From Apiospora phragmitis (Eukaryota; Ascomycota; Sordariomycetes; Amphisphaeriales; Apiosporaceae), in NCBI GenBank assembly GCA_038363925.1, contig JAQQWL010000008.1:2294001-2358000 (forward strand): a stretch of 64,000 bases of DNA, read 5' to 3'. Of the stretch, positions 58,672 to 64,000 are shown one piece after another. The stretch's first letter is position 1. Every line of letters begins with the position of its first letter. The notes under the pieces were generated by a model, which saw nothing but the letters and a program-made list of their open reading frames with translations, was not told the DNA's origin and did not search any database. The position numbers and the translations under genes were made by a program.

Positions 58672-60411
58672 TATTATTAAGCTTTATAAGTTATAAATTA
58701 ATTCGATTATAACGTTTAAAACTAATTAAATATATTAATAATTATTATTTTTAGAGGTTTTTATATTATTTTAATAAGTACGCGTATTATGCCCGGGTTT
58801 TTTTATAGATTTTATAGCGTTATAAGCGTGTTTTAAACGTTTTTATATAACTATTCTTCCGACGCGATTTATTTTATAACTATTTATTAATGTCCTTTTA
58901 AAACTATAGGTTTTTTTTAGTTTATATACGAAGTGATCCTTTATTTTATAGCCGTTTCTTTTCGTACGGCGGCGCCGGTTAAATATTTTATTACTTTTCG
59001 AAGTGTCGCGTTCTTACTTTTTAAAAGAGTAACTCGGTATATAATTTATATTATAGCTTTTGCGATTTAATTAAAGCTAGTTAAAATAAATATTAGAGAG
59101 TTATTTTAATATTATATAATACGGTTTCGAACGTATTCGGTTTAAGACTAGGTTTTAATCGAGTTATTTAAAGTTTTTAATTCTTAAGGGATAAGTAGGC
59201 TAAAAAACGTCCCTAGAGGTATTAAAGTGCGTAGCTTTATATCTAATTATAAAATAATATATTCCGGATTATACGGAACAAGTCTTATTTTTCGGAGGCT
59301 TTTTTATATATTCGAAACGGTAAAAATCGCCTGGAACGCTTTTAAAAAGGTTAGTAAGAAGTCCTCCTTAGAAGTATAAGTAATATACGCCTATATAAAA
59401 CCTTTAATTTCTTTCTTATACGCCTTTTTTAATATATAAAAACAGTCGATATTAAAAGGCTAGAACTTGTATAATAAATAAAAAGGTATACAGAGTATAA
59501 TAATCGAGTTCTTTTCGTAATAGAGCTCGAAAGCTATCGAGTGGTGGCTTTCATAGCCGTCTAGGATTAAGAGGCGATAACGACTTTTTATACGAGACCT
59601 AGTATATTAATTAAAGTATCGAATCTAGTCCTCGCCTCTTTTATTCGTGGTTTAGTTATTTTTAATAACTGCGATTACCTAGTCCTTTAATAATAAGCTG
59701 TTTTTATATTAAAAAGAGAGGTGTATTTTCCCGGTAAAGATAATGTATAGAGGGATGGCGTAATCGTTTAATTTAACGCCTTAGATAATTATAACTTATT
59801 CTCGGTTCTTTTATTATATTACCTTAAGCCTTCCGCGTTAATTAAAAGTAGTTACGATTATTTTAAACGAGATTTAATTTATAAAAAACCCGGTCTCGTT
59901 AAAGTTATATATATCCTCTTTTTATATTTTATACTTATTAATTATATTTCGTACGAAAGTAAACTACGCGTAATACGCGTTAAAATTTTTATAAAAAACT
60001 TTTTAATAATCGATTCTTCGGTTAAAACGCGTTCAGAGGTCTAGTTATTATCGTATAAAATTAAAGGCTTAATTAATGTCGACGCGTCTCGCGTCGCGTA
60101 AATTAAATAATCGATTCGTTATATCTTTTATATTACTTAACCGGGGAAAAAACGATCGCGTATTTAAATTAATAATATATCGAATAATTAATTCTTTTTT
60201 AAAATTAAAAAGCTTTCGAAAATTTATAGAAATTTTAGATCGTAATCGAATTCCGCGTCGTTAGCTACGTAACGTCGACTTTAAGATATAATATATCGCT
60301 ATAACTTTTCGTATACTTAATTTCGAGTTATTTTAAAGCGCTTAAAGCATTAAATTAAACCTTTTTTCTTTATATCTTAATTCTATACTTATTAAAGGAG
60401 AAAAGTTAATT

Positions 60412-60458
60412 AAAAATGCGTAGCTCGCTTATGTGCGTAGCTCGCTTGTGGGGTACGT
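60412..60458 (-). repeat. Right terminal inverted repeat of Fot1/pogo-type element
   Basis: Inverse of the left repeat, ending ggtacgt then TA. It is the less mutated of the two and keeps both internal units (tgcgtagctcgcttatg, tgcgtagctcgcttgtg). These could be transposase-binding sites. Confidence 0.85.
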
Positions 60459-60564
60459 TACGCTAACAATTCATCGAACTTTTCAAGGTTACAGTAAGTT
60501 GCCATTCTTAGCCAAAACGTGATTCGTGTAGCTCGCACCATTGAGTCGAACGAGCTGCCCTCCT

Positions 60565-61989
60565 CTAATAGCTAGAAGAAGCCTTCTCCCGAAGCCTCTT
60601 CCCATAATGCCACAGCAACAACGGAGCCGGGACCCCGAAACCCAGGGCCACGAAAGCCAACAAGCTATTACCCCACGCATAGCCGAGCGCGCCATACATG
60701 GCAAGCGCAAACAGCGGGAACAGGAACGCCGTCAAGCTGCGAAGGAACTGCGTCGCCGCGAGTGCGCTCGTCGTGTGCTCCGGGTACGCGTCCATGAGGT
60801 AGGCCTGCAGCGGCAGGCCCTGGAGCTGGGTGCCGAACAGGGCGAAGAACACGCCCGCGTCCACGACGGCCCAGTACAGGCGATGCTGTGCGGCCCAGCC
60901 GCAGAGAAAGAGCGCCAAGGGGCCCAGGACCGTGCCCGGGTAGCTCAGGGGCACGCGCAGCTCGGAGCTGTGCTCGGCGCGGCCGAGGCGTTGCTGCATG
61001 TAGTGGTACATGTAGTCCATGAGGCGGCTATCTCGCCGAGCGCGCAAGCGAGGTAGTGCAGCCCGCTGAGCTTGACCGACTGGCCGTACTGCTTCGTCCA
61101 GAGCTCCGAGAAGGTCGACAGCACAATGTAGAGCAGGCCGTACTGGAAGGCCGAGATAGCACCCAGCAGCTAGATGATGGGGTGGAAAAGCAGCAGGCGC
61201 AGAGGCCGCGACACGGCGCGGGTCAAGACGCGGCCCACGTGCTTCTGGGCGTCGCGGCAGCCGAGGACGGTGTAGTAGCGGTCGTCACCCGTCTGGCGCC
61301 GGAGCCGCGCGGCGCGGCGCTCGAGGATAGTGGGGCCGGTAGGTCTCCCAGAAGGAGAGGAAGGAGACGGCGACCATGACGGCCTGGAAAATGGAGGTGG
61401 ATCAGAACATTCAGCGCCTATCGACTTTCGGCGTAAGTATTGCTCTTCTTGGGAAATAACTTGTATGTCTCAGGAGGGAACACACGAAACTCTAGAGCAA
61501 TCCGTGCGTTCAGTCTTGCTGAGGCACTGGGGTAAAGAAGGAATAAAGACTGGAACAGGAAGGAATAAACCCTACCAGGTGGTGCGGCCAACCATGAAGC
61601 CGCCGACGATGGGACCGACGGCGGACCCGAGGATGGGGATGAGCAGGTAACACGGCGAGCGACCCGCCGCGCTGCTCATGCGGAGCTCGGCCGCAATGTA
61701 GCCGAGGGCGGGGGCCATGATGGTGGAGATCAGGATGCGGTTGAAGCCCGTGGCGGAGAGGACGTCAGTCACGGCCCATTTCTTGCCCTTGGGCCAGTTC
61801 TTGGGGTCCTCGGGGCCGAGAGGGCCATCGAAGGTCACGAGGAACGGGTCGGTTATATCTTTGGTCGAGGCGGCGATCGGATCACTGTTGTTCTGGGGGG
61901 GGGGGTCCAATAACGGCCATCTCCAGGTCGGCAGCACCTACAGCTGTAATTGGCTTGGGATTCATGCTGGTTGCGTTGTCCGACTTCAT
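60565..61989 (-). pseudogene. DHA1-type MFS multidrug transporter, internally deleted
   Basis: Reads as a drug:proton antiporter of the DHA1 (Tpo/Flr1-like) group. The start at 61989 gives MKSDNATSMNPKPITAVG. DPKNWPKGKKWAVTDVLSAT and TIMAPALGYIAAELRMSS cover helix 1, but the next recognisable block is YLLIPILGSAVGPIVGGFMV, normally past helix 4, so about 110 residues are missing near 61660. A run of 11 C near 61905 shifts the frame once. TAG at 61172-61170 interrupts FHPII-LLGAISAFQYG. The C-terminal helices are intact (GTQLQGLPLQAYLMDAYPEH, then TTSALAATQFLRSLTAFLFP) to the stop at 60565. At least one further frame change lies between 61050 and 61400. Clearly non-functional; it lies next to the transposon. 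Confidence 0.8.
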
Positions 61990-62461
61990 CTTGAGATAGG
62001 CCAAGCTGTAATGAAGTAGGGTGTGCTGGAAACACTTTAGCTCTCACTTGAAGGGAAGCAAACGTGGTTTTATAAGGATATAGATAGGGGCGCTTTACTT
62101 AGGAACAAGCTCCGGCCTCGCTTTTCGAGTCGGTGCCAAGACAAATTATCTGATCCACGAAGGATTATTGCCAAGAGAAGTTATCAGATGATCTGATTAG
62201 TGGGGATATCGAATTAACTACGACCACTCAGCGCAAAGGCTTGCGAAGTGTGAGTCATCCATGCGGCTGAACTAATACCCTAGCTTTGATGGGGAAGGTA
62301 TGAGACAGGTATCATTTCGGCTAAGGGATGAAAAAGGGGGACGGGGAGGAATTGATGATGTATTGACATGCATAGAAGCAAACGCTATGACATCTCGTAG
62401 GGGGCAGATGCGAGAAGCGAATGAGCTGCAGGAGGCTACCACGCTACTGACTGTCCCGTTT
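61990..62461. other. Intergenic between transporter relic and PARG gene
   Basis: Former promoter of the transporter relic and 3' flank of the PARG gene. The short frame at 62300-62551 overlaps the PARG end and shows no motif. Confidence 0.4.
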
Positions 62462-63715
62462 TTAGGCATCCTTCGAGCTAGTATTAAAGCCCATGTCCTC
62501 GGAGCCGTCGGTATTCGATTCGGAGCCCCCTTGATCACCGGCACACTCTAAGGGACCAGCTTGAGAGTCGCGATTAGGTCGTTGGGGTTCCTTGGCAAGT
62601 TGGGTCTGAAGATTGATCAGGATAGAGCGCAGCCCATCCTGAAGCTGGGTGGTCTTGGCTTGCTGGACTTGGAGTTCCAGTTGCTCGATCTTCTCCTCGA
62701 TCTCGCGCACTCTAGCAGTGTCCGGATCGTCGTCTACCGCATCTTCAGACTCCTGCGCTGGCTCTTCTCTCGTAAGCCCTTCCCCAAAGGCCTCTTCGAA
62801 TGCTTCGGCCATACCCGGGTCCTTGATGGCGAACATAACCGTCTCGATGCCGTGCCACGCCTCTCCCTTGGGCTTGTTCTTCCCCCGCGCCTGCTTGTTG
62901 CTAGGGTTACCCAGTAGCACCCTCTTCCACGCCGCGGCAATCTCGCCGACTGGGTTTCCGTAGGCGCCACATCCCCAAGCACCTAGTACGGCTTTCTTGA
63001 CGTTCTTGGCCTGGAAGATTCTCATGACAGACCGCATCTTTTCCAACACGAGCTCCTTGTCTTTTCCCAAGACGTAAGAACCGCGGCCGGTCTCTTCGTC
63101 GACGGAGATGTCGGGAAACCGGAGCATACCAGCTGAGACGCAATCGACGAACCACCTGTCCTTCTTCTCCAGGTCATCTCCGGCATTGTCCCGGAAGACC
63201 AAGACGTCAGGCGTATATACTCCTCCGAGCTCCGGCAATCGGTAGAACTCGTCCTTTAAGGAGGGTAATAATGTTGTGCGCATACAGAGGTATTCCTCTT
63301 GGCTCCCCGCCCCGTTCAGAAAGCCACCTCCCGGCGACAAGGGAGATGCCATGTTCAGGATACCTACCCGCGCCACCTTGTTTCCCAGATCTGGTCTTCC
63401 TGTATGAGGATCCTCAAGCAATCGGCGGGCAACGGTGAGGGTATCGGCCGCTTGTAAGATGAGCCTCGGCGCAACACTCTGATGAGTTGCGTCAGTGGTG
63501 CCCTTGTGCGATACCGTTTTGGAGTCCCCATGCTGGGCCTTCAGTGCTGTTGGGTTGGCGATCAACTCGGCTGCCTCATTCCCACGCCGCGAGCGCGGAT
63601 GAGCCGACAATAGAGCGGGAATGGTCTTGTTTAAGGTAGCCTTGGCCTTCTTTGCGCGAACATCCTTGCGGAAAGCGGCTGGCGGCTGGCCCACCGAGGG
63701 TTCTGTCCTGCCCAT
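62462..63715 (-). CDS. Microbial-type poly(ADP-ribose) glycohydrolase
   Basis: Intronless. I take the Met at 63715 (MGRTEPSVGQPPAAFRKDVR), about 417 residues; the frame is open to 63862 but that part is hydrophobic and leader-like. The catalytic macrodomain signature GGG-x7-QEE is complete (NMASPLSPGGGFLNGAGSQE, then EYLCMRTTL), with DVLVFRDNAGDDLEKKDRWF, then FVDCVSAGMLRFPD and AVLGAWGCGAYGNPVGEIAA. This is the arrangement of bacterial/fungal-type PARG, which removes ADP-ribose chains from proteins. A C-terminal coiled coil follows (REIEEKIEQLELQVQQAKTT), with a charged, probably disordered end, longer than in minimal relatives. The gene is intact. Role in DNA-damage response is a family inference. 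Confidence 0.9.
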   Translation of the reverse strand: MGRTEPSVGQPPAAFRKDVRAKKAKATLNKTIPALLSAHPRSRRGNEAAELIANPTALKAQHGDSKTVSHKGTTDATHQSVAPRLILQAADTLTVARRLLEDPHTGRPDLGNKVARVGILNMASPLSPGGGFLNGAGSQEEYLCMRTTLLPSLKDEFYRLPELGGVYTPDVLVFRDNAGDDLEKKDRWFVDCVSAGMLRFPDISVDEETGRGSYVLGKDKELVLEKMRSVMRIFQAKNVKKAVLGAWGCGAYGNPVGEIAAAWKRVLLGNPSNKQARGKNKPKGEAWHGIETVMFAIKDPGMAEAFEEAFGEGLTREEPAQESEDAVDDDPDTARVREIEEKIEQLELQVQQAKTTQLQDGLRSILINLQTQLAKEPQRPNRDSQAGPLECAGDQGGSESNTDGSEDMGFNTSSKDA

Positions 63716-64000
63716 GAGTAAGGTGGGCACACAACTAATAGACAGTAGTATATGCATGGAGCAGCTATCGTGGTTTGAATAAAGGATGTGTTTTATACTA
63801 GGTGGCTGCTGGCCATCAAGGTGCTGTAAATAAGAAAGTAGGAACAACGCTCGAGAAGTCAAACTTGTCCAATCCCACTTTTACCCGTTAGGAGGCGACT
63901 ATTAAAACATCGCCGGTAAAGTCTGTGATCCAGCTATTATAATACCAGCCAGGCTATTCGGTAGATGGAGTCCCTGCAGTTGGGCGCACCTGCTTCTCAG
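63716..64000. other. Promoter side of PARG gene
   Basis: Upstream sequence of the minus-strand PARG gene up to the window edge; a TATA-like run (gtataaaaca-type on the minus strand) is near 63795. No other gene is visible. Confidence 0.35.

Larger units (their letters stand above)
58625..60458 (-). mobile_element. Fot1/pogo-type DNA transposon with full TIRs, RIP-degraded
   Basis: About 1.83 kb bounded by terminal inverted repeats of about 47 bp and flanked by TA on both sides (58623-58624 and 60459-60460), the target duplication of the Tc1/mariner superfamily. The minus strand still spells a DDE transposase of the Fot1/pogo group through many stops. In order it reads FTGKIHLS, TTNKRGEDWIRYFN, RYRLLILDGYESHHS (59530-59590, the second Asp region) and ELYYEKNSIIILCIPF, matching the usual LDGxxSHxS and LCMPPHxSH blocks. 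Composition is strongly AT-biased with TpA in place of CpA and TpG. It cannot make a transposase. It sits about 170 bp after protein B and 105 bp before the decayed transporter. Confidence 0.92.

Noticed and set aside
60076..60264. 62-codon open frame inside the transposon
   Set aside because: Chance frame on the + strand of AT-rich RIP-mutated sequence; the transposase remnant is on the minus strand.

Overview
This is a filamentous ascomycete chromosome, most likely Sordariomycetes. Genes are split by short introns (about 55-200 bp) with GTRNGT donors, CTAAC-type branch sites and YAG acceptors. The proteins are typical of Pezizomycotina: a Pbs2-type MAPKK, a SUR7/PalI protein, a PTH11-like receptor and a fungal auxin-efflux-carrier protein. 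The two AT-rich stretches at 1-971 and 58625-60458 are copies of one Fot1/pogo-type DNA transposon saturated with C-to-T and G-to-A changes, the mark of repeat-induced point mutation (RIP).

Layout. 1-971: truncated transposon copy. 3302-4467: RRM-like gene broken by a TAG. 7286-16743: a tandem array of six paralogous genes on the + strand. Most encode a short Myb/SANT-like N-terminal domain cut by a phase-2 intron, then a long disordered charged region with repeated DDGENVPS-like blocks, then one of two C-terminal helices. Promoter and 3' modules are duplicated along with the genes. 17995-19782: monocarboxylate-type MFS transporter. 21638-22240: small secreted protein. 23228-25180: CYP52-like P450. 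27280-29087: auxin efflux carrier family protein. 32041-33285: secreted M6-like metalloprotease. 36709-37598: SUR7/PalI. 39282-41249: Pbs2-type MAPKK. 45963-47178: medium-chain enoyl reductase/dehydrogenase. 47820-50101: PTH11-like seven-helix protein (six exons). 52790-54560: Thr/Val-rich secreted surface protein. 56055-58452: two related single-pass membrane proteins. 58625-60458: complete Fot1/pogo element with TIRs and TA duplication. 60565-61989: decayed DHA1 transporter. 62462-63715: microbial-type PARG.

The strongest candidate for something undescribed is the six-gene array. It looks like a birth-and-death family of small putative DNA-binding proteins, in which one member has lost the DNA-binding exon but kept its 5' leader. 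I do not recognise it as a named system.

A caution runs through the window. Several conserved genes (MFS, P450, Pbs2, enoyl reductase, one membrane protein, array member 4) are each interrupted by one to three single-base indels, nearly all in homopolymers. This fits uncorrected consensus errors at least as well as gene death. Separately, several stops inside damaged genes are TAG, as expected from CAG-to-TAG change, the CpA-to-TpA signature of RIP. Intergenic stretches are long and mostly empty as far as I can read. I found no tRNA, rRNA or CRISPR.
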